In this document: one piece after another, positions 28,100 through 36,255 of the stretch
Layout of the letters: every line of letters begins with the position of its first letter
How positions within the stretch are numbered: the first letter of the stretch is position 1
Assembly: GCF_003660455.1 (NCBI RefSeq)
Contig: NZ_QZVR01000005.1
Coordinates: 186,001 to 250,000 of the forward strand
Direction: 5' to 3'
DNA length: 64,000 bases
DNA from: Nocardioides ferulae
GTDB lineage: Bacteria; Actinomycetota; Actinomycetes; Propionibacteriales; Nocardioidaceae
Translations under genes and position numbers: made by a program
The notes under the pieces: generated by a model
What the model was told of the DNA's origin: nothing
The model's input: only the letters and a program-made list of their open reading frames with translations
Databases searched by the model: none

Positions 28100-28489
28100 T
28101 CAGTCGTCCGAGCCGATCAGCCCGTCGACGGCCCAGGTGACGATCGTGACCACGATCGCGCCGCCGACCGCCGGCCAGAACCCGTCGACCCGGAAGCCGA
28201 GGTCGAGCAGGTCGGCGAACCAGGCGGTCAGCTTGAGCATCGCGGCATTGATGACCAGCAGGAACAGGCCCAGCGTCAGCACGATCAACGGCAGCGAGAG
28301 CAGCTGCAGGACCGGCTTCACGAGCGCGGTGACCGTGCCCAGGATCAACGCCACGACCAGCAGCGGGACGATCTTCTCCTCGAGCTCGGCCTGCCCGGAG
28401 ACGGGGCCGCGGAAGCGGATGCCGTCGATCATCCAGGCCGCCACCGCCAGGGCGATCGCGTTGGTCACCAACCAGGTCAGGAAGCGCAT
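28100..28489 (-). CDS. Phage-holin-fold (DUF360/YvlD-like) membrane protein
   Basis: 129 residues with four hydrophobic segments (4-20, 40-62, 66-88, 105-122). The pattern VTALVKPVLQLLSLPLIVLT LGLF and LLVINAAMLKL is typical of the chromosomal holin-IV/YvlD family, which is not phage-derived in this context. Its role is unknown, with envelope-stress links in other bacteria. The ATG at 28489 was chosen because it begins the first helix. Confidence 0.85.
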   Translation of the reverse strand: MRFLTWLVTNAIALAVAAWMIDGIRFRGPVSGQAELEEKIVPLLVVALILGTVTALVKPVLQLLSLPLIVLTLGLFLLVINAAMLKLTAWFADLLDLGFRVDGFWPAVGGAIVVTIVTWAVDGLIGSDD

Positions 28490-28550
28490 GCCGCCATCCT
28501 CCCAGCCCGGACGAGTCGCCGGCCCCCGGTCGCTCGCCGGTCGCGCCGGA

Positions 28551-29036
28551 TCAGCCCTTCGGGCAGCCCATCGGGAGCCGGAAGGTGGTCTTCTCGCCAC
28601 CCTCGTCGGGCTCACTGACCGTCACCACGGCTCGGCGGTAGGTCCGCACCTTCTCGTCCGCGCAGAAGGTGCGCTTGCTGAACCGGACCGTCGCGGACCG
28701 CTTGGCCGGTGGCGGGCAGCTGGCGCAGTCGCTGATGTAGCGACCGGTCGCGGACGCCCGCCGCGAGCCCCAGTCGCTCCAGTCGAGCCGCTTGAGATAG
28801 GGGCCGGACGAGGCGGTCAGGAAGATCCGCTTCGGCGCCACCTTCTGCTGATAGAACATGTCGAAGTAGACGGTCTTCACCCCCGCCCGCTCCCCGGCAG
28901 TCTCGGGCGCCGCGACGGGCGCCGCCTCCGGAGTGGCCGCTGCCGTGCCGACGCCGGCGAGACCGACGGAACCGAACAGGGTCACGAGGCCGAGCAGGCC
29001 GATGGTCGGGACGCGGCGACTGGAGTGGACGGTCAT
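28551..29036 (-). CDS. Secreted protein of unknown function
   Basis: 161 residues with an N-terminal signal peptide (hydrophobic 12-33, AAA-T). The mature part has four cysteines (DCASC, FCADEK, MGCPKG) likely forming two disulfides, and basic runs. YFDMFYQQKVAPKRIFLTAS and the WGSRRASATGRY stretch are not motifs I recognise. No function can be assigned. It lies just downstream of nothing on its strand and diverges from the VanZ gene. Confidence 0.7.
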   Translation of the reverse strand: MTVHSSRRVPTIGLLGLVTLFGSVGLAGVGTAAATPEAAPVAAPETAGERAGVKTVYFDMFYQQKVAPKRIFLTASSGPYLKRLDWSDWGSRRASATGRYISDCASCPPPAKRSATVRFSKRTFCADEKVRTYRRAVVTVSEPDEGGEKTTFRLPMGCPKG

Positions 29037-29139
29037 CCCGGGACAGTAGGTGGCCCAGCGCCGCCGCCGACCGGGTTCGGGCGCACCCTGGGGTCGGGTA
29101 GCCCACCCCGGTGCCCGACCGGCCCACCACCCCCGCCGG

Positions 29140-29145
29140 TACCTT
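29140..29145 (+). promoter_or_regulatory. Predicted -10 box (TACCTT) of a leaderless promoter
   Basis: TACCTT ends 7 nt before the GTG at 29153 and was used to choose that start. Confidence 0.4.
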
Positions 29146-29152
29146 TCCGTGC

Positions 29153-29707
29153 GTGGTCCCGGTGGGTGGCGTGGGAGTGATGCTGGCGGGCGCCGTGGTG
29201 TCGGCGCTCGTGCTCGCCCTGCTCGCGCTCGGGCTGCAGCGGCGGGTCGGCTGGGTCGCCGCCTGGGCCGGGTGCGGGCTGGTGTGGTCGCTGGTCGTGG
29301 TGGCGCTCGTGACGCTGGTGCCCGCGAACGGCGCCCCCGGCATCGTCCCCGCCGAGGGCCGTCTGGAGACCTGCTCGTGGGACATCGGCGGCCCCGCCCC
29401 GGACGGCTTCTGGATCTTCGAGAGCGGCCAGCGGCTGCTGAACACGGTGCTGTTCGTGCCGTCCGGGGCGCTGCTCGTGGTGGCGGCCACCCGGTGGCGC
29501 GCCGGATGGGTGCTGGTGCCGCTCGGCCTGGCCGGGCTCGCGGCGTACTCCGCGCTGATCGAGCTCACCCAGCTCGAGTTGGCCCGCCTGGACCGGGCCT
29601 GCGACGTCACCGACGTCGTCGACAACGTCACCGGGGCCGTGCTGGGGGTGCTCGTCGGGCTGGTGGTCGCGCTGGTGCTGCGGCCGTGGCGCTACCGGAG
29701 ACGGTGA
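29153..29707 (+). CDS. VanZ-like family membrane protein
   Basis: About 184 residues with five hydrophobic segments. LLNTVLFVPSGALLVV and SALIELTQLELARLDRACDVTDVVDNVTGAVLG contain the conserved N-x-x-x-F-x-P and E-x-x-Q...D-x-x-D-N-x-x-G patterns of VanZ-like proteins. Despite the name, most members have no proven role in glycopeptide resistance. The start is uncertain among GTG 29153, ATG 29180 and a GTG at 29111. Confidence 0.85.
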   Translation: MVPVGGVGVMLAGAVVSALVLALLALGLQRRVGWVAAWAGCGLVWSLVVVALVTLVPANGAPGIVPAEGRLETCSWDIGGPAPDGFWIFESGQRLLNTVLFVPSGALLVVAATRWRAGWVLVPLGLAGLAAYSALIELTQLELARLDRACDVTDVVDNVTGAVLGVLVGLVVALVLRPWRYRRR

Positions 29708-29711
29708 CGGC

Positions 29712-30164
29712 TCAGCCGCGCCGCCATCGACGCCATCGACCCAGCCGCCCGGGCCGGCCCTGCTCGGCGGCCGGCGGCTCGAGGCTGGACCGGCCGAGCG
29801 TGAAGTCGTCCCAGGCGTCGAGGTAGGCCCGCGACTGCGGACCCAGCAGTCGGGCGACCAGCGCCGGGTCCGCCCGCCCCGACGACAGCGCGCTCGCCAC
29901 CTGTTCGAGCAGGCCGGTGGCCACCGCCGACCGCACGGGCTCGGGGCCGCTGACCAGGTGCTGCTCCACGACCTCGAACACCCGCTGCCGGGCGGGATCG
30001 CCCAGGGTCGGCAGGCACGCGACGATCGCGGCACCGGCACGACCCGGCCACAGCCCCGGCAGCTCGGCGTCCGGCCGCGGGTCGTCCCCGGCGGCCACCA
30101 TCTGGGTGCCCAGCTCGGGAGCAGCGGCGAGCAGCGCGGCCGCGAAGTCGTGCATCGCCTCCAC
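29712..30164 (-). CDS. Conserved hypothetical protein, alpha-helical
   Basis: 150 residues, predicted mostly helical and soluble (FAAALLAAAPELGTQMVAAGDD; ARQRVFEVVEQHLVSGPEPVRSAVATGLLEQVASAL). It ends in a strongly basic tail with three short Arg/Trp groups. I do not recognise a family. The GTG at 30164 has AGGAGG about 10 nt upstream; an ATG at 30155 is possible. It is divergent from the aminotransferase gene, 59 bp apart. Confidence 0.6.
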   Translation of the reverse strand: MEAMHDFAAALLAAAPELGTQMVAAGDDPRPDAELPGLWPGRAGAAIVACLPTLGDPARQRVFEVVEQHLVSGPEPVRSAVATGLLEQVASALSSGRADPALVARLLGPQSRAYLDAWDDFTLGRSSLEPPAAEQGRPGRLGRWRRWRRG

Positions 30165-30211
30165 CGGGCGCCGCCCTCCTCGGTCCGATCGCAGTGGCGA
30201 TCGCTGGTCGC

Positions 30212-30217
30212 TAGCCT
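30212..30217 (+). promoter_or_regulatory. Predicted -10 box (TAGCCT) of a leaderless promoter
   Basis: TAGCCT ends 6 nt before the ATG at 30224. Confidence 0.5.
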
Positions 30218-30223
30218 GACCGG

Positions 30224-31291
30224 ATGGACGCCCCCCGGCCCCGGCCCACGCTCGACGCGATCCCCGTCTATGTGCCGGGCAAGCCTGCCACGGTGCGCCC
30301 CGGGCTGACGGCGTACAAGCTCTCCTCCAACGAGAACCCCTACCCGCCGCTGCCCGGCGTCGTCGAGGCGGCGCACCGGGCGGTGGCCCGGATGAACCGC
30401 TACCCCGACCTGGGCAACACCGAGCTGTACGCCGCCCTCTCGCGGCGGCTGGGCCTGCCCGAGGACCACCTGGCGCTGAGCACCGGGTCGGTGGCGCTGA
30501 TCTACCAGCTGCTCACGGCGTACTGCGCGCCCGGCGACGAGGTCGTCTACGCCTGGCGCTCGTTCGAGGCCTACCCGATCGCCACCGCCGCCGTCGGCGC
30601 CGTGGAGGTGACGGTGCCGCTGACCGCGGACGCCCGGCACGACCTCGACGCGATGGCCGACGCGATCACCGACCGCACCCGCGTGGTCTTCGTGTGCACG
30701 CCGAACAACCCGACGGGCCCGGCGGTCACCCACACCGAGCTGACCGCGTTCCTGGCGAGGGTGCCCGGGCACGTGGTGGTGGTCGTCGACGAGGCCTACC
30801 TGGAGTTCGTCCGGATGCCCGACGCCGTCGACGGCCTGGCGCTGCACCGGGAGCACCCCAACGTGGTGCTGTTCCGCACCTTCTCGAAGGCCTACGGGCT
30901 GGCCGGGTTCCGGGTCGGCTACGCGGTGGCCGACCCGACGGTGGCGGCCGCGGTGCGCGCGGTGTCGCTGCCGTTCGGGGTGAACCTGGTCGCCCAGGCC
31001 GCCGCGGTCGCCTCGCTCGAGGCGGAGCCTGCCCTGCTCGAACGGGTCGACGCCCTGGTCGCCGAGCGCGACCGGGTCGGCGCCGCGCTGCGCGAGGTCG
31101 GCTGGCGGGTGCCCGACGCCCAGGGCAACTTCTTCTGGCTCGAGCTGGGCGAGCGCACCGCCGAGTTCGCCGCCGCCGCCGAGGAGGCAGGCGTGACCGT
31201 GCGGCCGTTCGCCGGCCACGGGTGCCGGGTGAGCATCGCCGAGCCGGAGGCGGGCGACCGCTTCGTCGAGTTGGCCGCCCGGTTCGCGTGA
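30224..31291 (+). CDS. Histidinol-phosphate/aromatic aminotransferase (HisC/Pat type)
   Basis: 355 residues of fold-type I PLP enzyme. [14 protein letters not shown] at the N terminus, [32 protein letters not shown] and the PLP lysine block [17 protein letters not shown] are all present. It transfers an amino group to histidinol phosphate or to aromatic 2-oxoacids. The gene stands alone, away from his genes, and its length resembles mycobacterial Pat (the second HisC-like enzyme), so an aromatic aminotransferase role is at least as likely. Confidence 0.9.
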   Translation: MDAPRPRPTLDAIPVYVPGKPATVRPGLTAYKLSSNENPYPPLPGVVEAAHRAVARMNRYPDLGNTELYAALSRRLGLPEDHLALSTGSVALIYQLLTAYCAPGDEVVYAWRSFEAYPIATAAVGAVEVTVPLTADARHDLDAMADAITDRTRVVFVCTPNNPTGPAVTHTELTAFLARVPGHVVVVVDEAYLEFVRMPDAVDGLALHREHPNVVLFRTFSKAYGLAGFRVGYAVADPTVAAAVRAVSLPFGVNLVAQAAAVASLEAEPALLERVDALVAERDRVGAALREVGWRVPDAQGNFFWLELGERTAEFAAAAEEAGVTVRPFAGHGCRVSIAEPEAGDRFVELAARFA

Positions 31292-31443
31292 CGCGACGGA
31301 CCTTCTGACGGACCTTCTGTCGGGGTGAGGCCGAAAGACCTGTGCGACACACGACTTATCTCCCTAAGCCCGGGCGCCCGATTGGCCGATGCTGGGGGTG
31401 GCGCACTCGCGCCGGACAGCCCGAGTAGAGCAGGGATAGGCCC

Positions 31444-31686
31444 ATGTCGACCCAGAAGATCGAGATCCACATCGAGCACGTCGGTGACCAGGTCCGCATC
31501 ATGACGGCGCTGGCCCGCGACGGACACTCCCGGGTCGTCGGTCTCGGCGAGGCCGGCAAGCAGCGGGCCTGCGCGGTCCGCGGCACCGACGGCACCGAGC
31601 TGGCCCTCGCCCGGTCGCTGGAGAACCTGGCTCACCGGCTCTCGGAGTCCGTGGACGACGACGTCTACGCGGCCGCCGTCGACTGA
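31444..31686 (+). CDS. Small DUF1876-like protein
   Basis: 80 residues. The sequence begins MSTQKIEIHIEHVGDQVRIM and has GHSRVVGLGEAGKQR, then ELALARSLENLAHRLSESV, an alpha/beta pattern that resembles the DUF1876 family of small actinobacterial proteins with a double-stranded-RNA-binding-like fold. No catalytic residues are seen. It is preceded by 152 bp of non-coding DNA and followed by a hairpin, so it is a monocistronic gene. Confidence 0.65.
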   Translation: MSTQKIEIHIEHVGDQVRIMTALARDGHSRVVGLGEAGKQRACAVRGTDGTELALARSLENLAHRLSESVDDDVYAAAVD

Positions 31687-31705
31687 CCCCACCCCCGAGC
31701 ACCCG

Positions 31706-31734
31706 TCCCCCGGTCGTCGATCACGGCCGGGGGA
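31706..31734 (+). terminator. Hairpin after the DUF1876-like gene
   Basis: Arms TCCCCCGG and CCGGGGGA are separated by 13 nt, 19 bp after the stop. Confidence 0.5.
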
Positions 31735-31774
31735 TGCTGGCGTCCTGGGACCGGCCGGGTTCCCAGCCCCCGCC

Positions 31775-31780
31775 TAGATT
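31775..31780 (+). promoter_or_regulatory. Predicted -10 box (TAGATT) of a leaderless promoter
   Basis: TAGATT ends 7 nt before the ATG at 31788. Confidence 0.5.
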
Positions 31781-31787
31781 TGCCGCC

Positions 31788-32789
31788 ATGAGCGACGACG
31801 GCGACCAGACCCCGACCTACGTCGAGCAGGGCAAGGCCTTCGACCGGGACATGAACTACATCCCGGACCGGATCACCCGCGACGCCACCGTGCCCGAGCA
31901 CGGCCCGGTCGAGGGCGAGCTGTGGCCGGTCGAGCCGGGCCGCTACCGGCTGGTCGCCGCCAAGGCCTGCCCGTGGGCCAACCGATCGATCATCGTGCGC
32001 CGGCTGCTCGGGCTCGAGGACGTCCTCTCGCTCGGCATGCCCGGCCCGACCCACGACAAGCGCAGCTGGACCTTCGACCTCGACCCCGGCGGCGTGGACC
32101 CCGTGCTGGGCATCGAGCGACTCCAGCAGGCCTACTTCGCCCGCTTCCCCGACTATCCGCGCGGGATCACCGTGCCGGCGATCGTCGAGGTCGCCACCGG
32201 CAAGGTGGTCACCAACGACTTCCCGTGGATCACCCACGACCTGTTCTTCGAGTGGCGCGACCACCACCGCCCCGGCGCCCCCGACCTGTGGCCCGACGAC
32301 CTGCGCGAGGAGATGGAGCAGGTCATGCAGCGGATCTTCACCGAGGTCAACAACGGCGTCTACCGCTGCGGCTTCGCCGGTTCGCAGGAGGCGTACGACG
32401 CGGCGTACGAGCGGCTGTGGACGGCCCTGGACTGGCTCGAGGAGCGGCTCACCGACCGCCGCTACCTGATGGGCGACCGGATCACCGAGGCCGACATCCG
32501 GCTGTTCACGACGCTGGCGCGCTTCGACCCCGTCTATCACGGCCACTTCAAGTGCAATCGCGAGAAGCTGGCCGAGATGCCGGCTCTGTGGGGCTACGCC
32601 CGTGACCTCTACCAGCAGCCGGGATTCGGCGAGACCATCGACTTCGACCAGATCAAGGCCCACTACTACGTCGTGCACACCGACATCAACCCGTCGGGCA
32701 TCGTGCCGCAGGGCCCCGACCCGGAGGTCTGGCTCACCCCCCACGGCCGGGAGCGACTCGGCGGCGAGACGCTGCAGCCCTGGGATTGA
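31788..32789 (+). CDS. Glutathionyl-hydroquinone reductase-like GST (ECM4/YqjG family)
   Basis: 333 residues. The thioredoxin-fold N-terminal domain has the catalytic cysteine in AKACPWANRSIIVRRLLGL, and the C-terminal all-helical GST domain has ADIRLFTTLARFDPVYHGHFKCN, both signatures of the ECM4/YqjG class. In glutathione users the enzyme reduces glutathionyl-hydroquinones. Actinobacteria use mycothiol, so the substrate here is more likely a mycothiol conjugate; that is inference. Monocistronic with its own promoter and followed by a family B element. Confidence 0.88.
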   Translation: MSDDGDQTPTYVEQGKAFDRDMNYIPDRITRDATVPEHGPVEGELWPVEPGRYRLVAAKACPWANRSIIVRRLLGLEDVLSLGMPGPTHDKRSWTFDLDPGGVDPVLGIERLQQAYFARFPDYPRGITVPAIVEVATGKVVTNDFPWITHDLFFEWRDHHRPGAPDLWPDDLREEMEQVMQRIFTEVNNGVYRCGFAGSQEAYDAAYERLWTALDWLEERLTDRRYLMGDRITEADIRLFTTLARFDPVYHGHFKCNREKLAEMPALWGYARDLYQQPGFGETIDFDQIKAHYYVVHTDINPSGIVPQGPDPEVWLTPHGRERLGGETLQPWD

Positions 32790-32798
32790 CGCCGACCG

Positions 32799-32843
32799 GT
32801 CACTGATTCCCGCCCTTTCGCGGCGTGTCGGGGAACGATCGAC
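32799..32843 (+). repeat. Family B core element (copy 2)
   Basis: GGTCACTGATTCCCGC, an 8-9 bp spacer, then CGGCGTGTCGGGGAACGATC and GAC. It begins 10 nt after the stop of the GST gene. Only the core is present; the upstream 50-bp part of the other copies is missing. Confidence 0.75.
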
Positions 32844-32942
32844 GAGTCGGTGAGCCCGCTTCGGACCGCGGCTTCTCGGACGTGGCGGACCGGTCCCGGC
32901 AGAATGGGCAGGCCACCGAGAGGGACCGGACGAGGGGAACCG

Positions 32943-33863
32943 ATGGGCCACGGACACAGCCACGCCGCCGGCCGCGCCGAGGACCGCGGCCGGCTGCGGC
33001 TGGTGCTGGCCATCACCGCGGTGGTGCTGGTCGTCGAGCTGGTGGGGGCCTGGATCGCCGGATCGCTGGCGCTGCTCGCCGACGCCGCCCACATGGCCAC
33101 CGATGCGGCAGCCGTCGTCGTGGCACTCGCTGCCTCGCACCTCGCGAGCCGGCCCGCGGGCCCCCGGTCGACGTTCGGCTGGCACCGGGCCGAGGTGCTC
33201 GCCGCCCTCGCCAACGCGTTGGTCCTGCTCGGGGTCTGCTGCTATCTGGCGTACGCCGGAACCTCGCGGCTGCTGGACCCCGGCGAGGCGCACGTCGCGG
33301 CCGGCCCGATGCTCGGCTTCGCGGTGGTGGGGCTGCTGGCGAACCTGGTCTCGCTGCTGGTGCTGAGCCGTTCGCGGACGGGTTCGCTGAACCTGCGGGC
33401 GGCCTCGGCCGAGGTGATGGCCGACGCGCTCGGCTCCGTGCTCGCCATCGCCGCCGCGGCGGTGATCTGGGTGTCCGGCTTCCAGCAGGCCGACCCGATC
33501 GCATCGCTGGTGATCGCGGCGCTGATCCTTCCCCGCGCCTTCGCGCTGCTTCGCGAGGCCGGCGTGGTGCTGCTCGAGATCGCGCCGCAGGGCCTCGACC
33601 TCGACGCCGTCCGCAGCCACCTGCTGGGCTCGCCCGGCGTCGTCGACGTGCACGACCTGCACGCCTGGACGATCACCAGCGGCATGCCCAGTCTCTCGGC
33701 CCATGTCACGGTCACCGACGAGACGCTGGCCGCCCGCGGCCTCGGCGCCGTCCTCGACGACCTGTGCGCCTGCCTCGGCGAGCACTTCGAGGTGCGGCAC
33801 GCCACCTTCCAGGTCGAGCCGGTCAGCCACCGCGCCCACGAGGACCTCGGCGAGGTCCACTGA
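32943..33863 (+). CDS. Cation diffusion facilitator (CzcD-type Zn/Co exporter)
   Basis: 306 residues with six hydrophobic segments. The N-terminal MGHGHSH is a metal-binding histidine patch. TM2 has LLADAAHMATDAAAV (H-x3-D) and TM5 AEVMADALGSVL (here D-x2-D-like rather than HxxxD), the transport site; the cytoplasmic C-terminal domain starts near LLEIAPQGLD. It would export zinc or cobalt in exchange for protons. No metal-responsive regulator gene lies next to it. The H-to-E/V variation in TM5 may change metal preference. Confidence 0.88.
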   Translation: MGHGHSHAAGRAEDRGRLRLVLAITAVVLVVELVGAWIAGSLALLADAAHMATDAAAVVVALAASHLASRPAGPRSTFGWHRAEVLAALANALVLLGVCCYLAYAGTSRLLDPGEAHVAAGPMLGFAVVGLLANLVSLLVLSRSRTGSLNLRAASAEVMADALGSVLAIAAAAVIWVSGFQQADPIASLVIAALILPRAFALLREAGVVLLEIAPQGLDLDAVRSHLLGSPGVVDVHDLHAWTITSGMPSLSAHVTVTDETLAARGLGAVLDDLCACLGEHFEVRHATFQVEPVSHRAHEDLGEVH

Positions 33864-33903
33864 CGCGGACCACGCGTGGTGTGACTCGCCTGCCGGTCTC
33901 GTC

Positions 33904-34029
33904 CTGGGCTTCAGACCAACCCCCGCAGTCGGTCACCGTCGGTGGGCATGTCGCCGCGGTCTCGGGTCGCGGGGTTGGGGGTGGGGCGGGCAGCTCGCGG
34001 CTGCCTGGGGCTGGGCTTCAGACCAACCC
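33904..34029 (+). repeat. Direct repeat of CTGGGCTTCAGACCAACCC
   Basis: Identical 19-mers at 33904-33922 and 34011-34029, each followed within 11 bp by GGTCAC. In the second copy GACCAAC-ccact-GTTGGTC forms a perfect stem. Confidence 0.75.
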
Positions 34030-34077
34030 ACTGTTGGTCACGGCTGCCTGTCGGCTCACCGTGGGCTGGGCGTGCCC

Positions 34078-34134
34078 CGACCCGTCAAGCATTCCCTCCC
34101 CCGCTTCGCTCCTCCGGGAATGCCGGACGGGTCG
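34078..34134. repeat. Strong inverted repeat (19-bp arms)
   Basis: CGACCCGTCAAGCATTCCC (34078-34096) pairs with GGGAATGCCGGACGGGTCG (34116-34134) with two mismatches and a 19-nt loop. Confidence 0.7.
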
Positions 34135-34264
34135 GCGGAGGTCACGGGCCGGCGTTACCTGCAACCTGGTGGCGGGGCTTGTCATCTGCCCTGGGCTGCA
34201 GGGCAGTGCGGGTCACGGCTTGGCCGGGTCATGCGGCGTAGCCGCACCGTCCTTCCCCCCGGGG

Positions 34265-34461
34265 CCGTGAGCCCGGCGCCCAGCGGCGGGGTGGGGCGGC
34301 GGAGTCGGAGGGGCCCCGAGGCCGTGGATGGGCCTGGCCCCCGCTCCGTGAGGAACGAGCGGAGCGGGTGGTGGGCCGAGCGGGCCCCTCCGGCGCAGCC
34401 GACCCGCCCCACCCACACACGCACCGGTCCTCACCATCACCACGAAGCCCCGCGCAGCGGA
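34265..34461. repeat. Duplicated long-hairpin element, copy 1
   Basis: Begins near GCCGTGAGCCCGG and ends GCGCAGCGGA. The outer arms (GGGTGGGGCGG...CGGAGGGGCCC against GGGCCCCTCCGG...CCGCCCCACCC) and an inner stem (CCCGCTCCG with CGGAGCGGG) would fold the segment into one long hairpin. Confidence 0.75.
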
Positions 34462-34551
34462 AACCCCGCCAGCCCCGAGCGACACCCGGCGAACCGCATC
34501 ACGACCAGCCGTGACATCGCGGCGCAGCCGCGAACCCCCTCCCACCCGGGG

Positions 34552-34748
34552 CGGTGAGCCCGGTGCCGGGCGCGGGGTGGGGCGGCGGAGTCGGAGGGGC
34601 CCCGAGGCCGTGGATGGGCCTGGCCCCCGCTCCGTGAGGGACGGGCGGAGCGGGTGGTTTGGCCGAGCGGGCCCCTCCGGCGCAGCCGACCCGCCCCACC
34701 CACACACGCACCGGTCCTCACCATCACCACGAAGCCCCGCGCAGCGGA
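34552..34748. repeat. Duplicated long-hairpin element, copy 2
   Basis: Lies 286-287 bp after copy 1 and differs by few substitutions and one inserted base. Both the outer arms and the inner stem are preserved. Confidence 0.75.
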
Positions 34749-34760
34749 CAGCCACACACC

Positions 34761-34845
34761 GACCACGAGTGACAGGTCACCGGGTGAACATCGACCACGA
34801 GTGACAGGTCACCGGGTGAACATCGACCACGAGTGACGGGTCAGC
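34761..34845 (+). repeat. 32-bp tandem repeat with operator-like dyads
   Basis: Units 34761-34792 and 34793-34824 are identical, and a third partial unit runs to 34845. Each full unit carries the inverted repeat GTGAC-AG-GTCAC. The period is close to three helical turns, so the dyads fall on the same face of the DNA. The array ends 213 bp before the E1 alpha start. Confidence 0.8.
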
Positions 34846-35058
34846 GCCACATCACCAACCGGAAGTGACGGGTCGGCCGCGGATTGGATAGGTTCGGCTC
34901 CAGCCCCCGTGTGGGCCGGGTCACAGGCGATCCCGTGTCGTCGCAGCAGGACCCGGGGTGCACGATGGGGCGACGGCGGCGCGCCACCCAGGCGCCGCCG
35001 GCCCGATCCTCCGGCATGCGGCGACCCCGCCAGCCCGGATGACCCGAAGGAGTCAACG

Positions 35059-36255
35059 GTGACCCAGCATCCCGGCTTCGGCCCCGACCTCGCGGAGGTC
35101 TTCGGACCCGCCGCCCAGGACGGCGGCCCCGAGCTGATCCAGCTCCTCACGCCCGAAGGCGAGCGCGTCGAGCACCACGACTTCCGGTTCGACCCCGGTG
35201 CGGGCGTCGACGAGGCCGAGACCATCCGCGGGTTCTACCGCGACATGGTGCTCACCCGCCGCATCGACACCGAGGCCACCGCGCTCCAGCGCCACGGCGA
35301 GCTCGGCATCTGGGCCCAGCTGCTGGGCCAGGAGGCCGCCCAGGTCGGCGCCGGCCGCGCGCTGCGGCCGCAGGACTACGTCTTCCCGACCTACCGCGAG
35401 CACGGCGTCGCCTGGTGCCGCGGCCTCGACCCGCTGAAGCTGCTCGGGCTGTTCCGCGGCGTCGACCAGGGCAGCTGGGACCCCGCCGAGCGCAACTTCG
35501 GCCTCTACACGATCGTGATCGGCGCGCAGACCCTGCACGCGGTCGGCTACGCGATGGGCGTGCAGCGCGACGGCGCGGTCGGCACCGGCGAGCCGGACCG
35601 CGACACCGCGGTGGTCGCCCACTTCGGCGACGGCGCGTCGTCGCAGGGCGACGTCAACGAGGCCTTCATCTTCGCCGCCTCCTACAACGCGCCGGTGGTG
35701 TTCTTCTGCCAGAACAACCAGTGGGCGATCTCCGAGCCGATCGAGCGGCAGACCCGGATCCCGCTCTACCAGCGGGCGCTCGGCTTCGGCTTCCCCGGCG
35801 TGCGCGTCGACGGCAACGACGTGCTGGCGACGTACGCCGTCACCCAGGCCGCGCTGCAGCGGGCCCGCGAGGGCCAGGGGCCGACGCTGATCGAGGCCTA
35901 CACCTACCGGATGGGTGCCCACACCACCACCGACGACCCGACCCGCTACCGGCTCTCGGAGGACGTCGAGCGCTGGAAGCTGCGCGACCCGATCGCGCGG
36001 GTGCAGGTCTATCTTAAACGCAACGGGCTGGCCGACGAGGCGTTCTTCGCCGCGGTGGCCCAGGAGGCCGACGAGCTCGGCGTCCACCTGCGCGAGGGCT
36101 GCAAGGCGATGCCCGACCCGGCGCCGCTGAGCATGTTCGACCACGTCTACTCCGAGCTGACCGACGAGCTGACCGCCCAGCGCGACGGCTATGCGGCCTA
36201 CCTCGACACCTTCGAGGTCTCGGCAGGCTCGACCACCGAGGGGGCGGCCCGATGA
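35059..36255 (+). CDS. bkdA: 2-oxoacid dehydrogenase E1 alpha subunit (branched-chain type)
   Basis: 398 residues, thiamine-diphosphate enzyme. HFGDGASSQGDVNEAFIFAA and NNQWAISEPI form the ThDP/Mg motif (GDG...NN), and YRMGAHTTTDDPTRYR is the phosphorylation-loop equivalent. With E1 beta it decarboxylates branched-chain 2-oxoacids (or pyruvate) and transfers the acyl group to lipoyl-E2. GTG start with GAAGGAG upstream. The last ten codons (SAGSTTEGAAR) come from a family D repeat that merged with the 3' end. The stop overlaps the E1 beta start (ATGA). Confidence 0.92.
   Translation: MTQHPGFGPDLAEVFGPAAQDGGPELIQLLTPEGERVEHHDFRFDPGAGVDEAETIRGFYRDMVLTRRIDTEATALQRHGELGIWAQLLGQEAAQVGAGRALRPQDYVFPTYREHGVAWCRGLDPLKLLGLFRGVDQGSWDPAERNFGLYTIVIGAQTLHAVGYAMGVQRDGAVGTGEPDRDTAVVAHFGDGASSQGDVNEAFIFAASYNAPVVFFCQNNQWAISEPIERQTRIPLYQRALGFGFPGVRVDGNDVLATYAVTQAALQRAREGQGPTLIEAYTYRMGAHTTTDDPTRYRLSEDVERWKLRDPIARVQVYLKRNGLADEAFFAAVAQEADELGVHLREGCKAMPDPAPLSMFDHVYSELTDELTAQRDGYAAYLDTFEVSAGSTTEGAAR
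36217..36238 (+). repeat. Family D element at the 3' end of the E1 alpha CDS
   Basis: CTCGGCAGGCTCGACCACCG is read in frame as VSAGSTT and extends the protein past its natural end (YLDTFE). Confidence 0.85.

Larger units (their letters stand above)
33864..35058. other. 1.2-kb non-coding repeat-rich region
   Basis: No frame in this stretch looks like a protein: translations are low in complexity and consist of repeat products. It holds a 19-bp direct repeat, a strong hairpin, two copies of a 197-bp hairpin-forming segment and a 32-bp tandem array leading into the dehydrogenase operon. Confidence 0.75.

Noticed and set aside
28100..28489. Prophage remnant because of the holin-like protein
   Set aside because: This family is a normal chromosomal membrane protein in actinobacteria and no other phage gene is near.
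29153..29707. Vancomycin/teicoplanin resistance gene
   Set aside because: It is only a VanZ-like membrane protein with no vanHAX partners; such proteins are common and not proof of resistance.
34182..34836. Short overlapping frames in the 1.2-kb island as genes
   Set aside because: They are translations of the duplicated hairpin and the tandem array, with no start signals and no protein-like composition.
34761..34845. Possible CRISPR array
   Set aside because: The 32-bp units are directly adjacent with no spacers, there are fewer than three and no cas gene is present.
34761..34845. Crp/Fnr-type binding sites (GTGAC...GTCAC)
   Set aside because: The half-sites are separated by 2 bp, whereas Crp sites need TGTGA-N6-TCACA.
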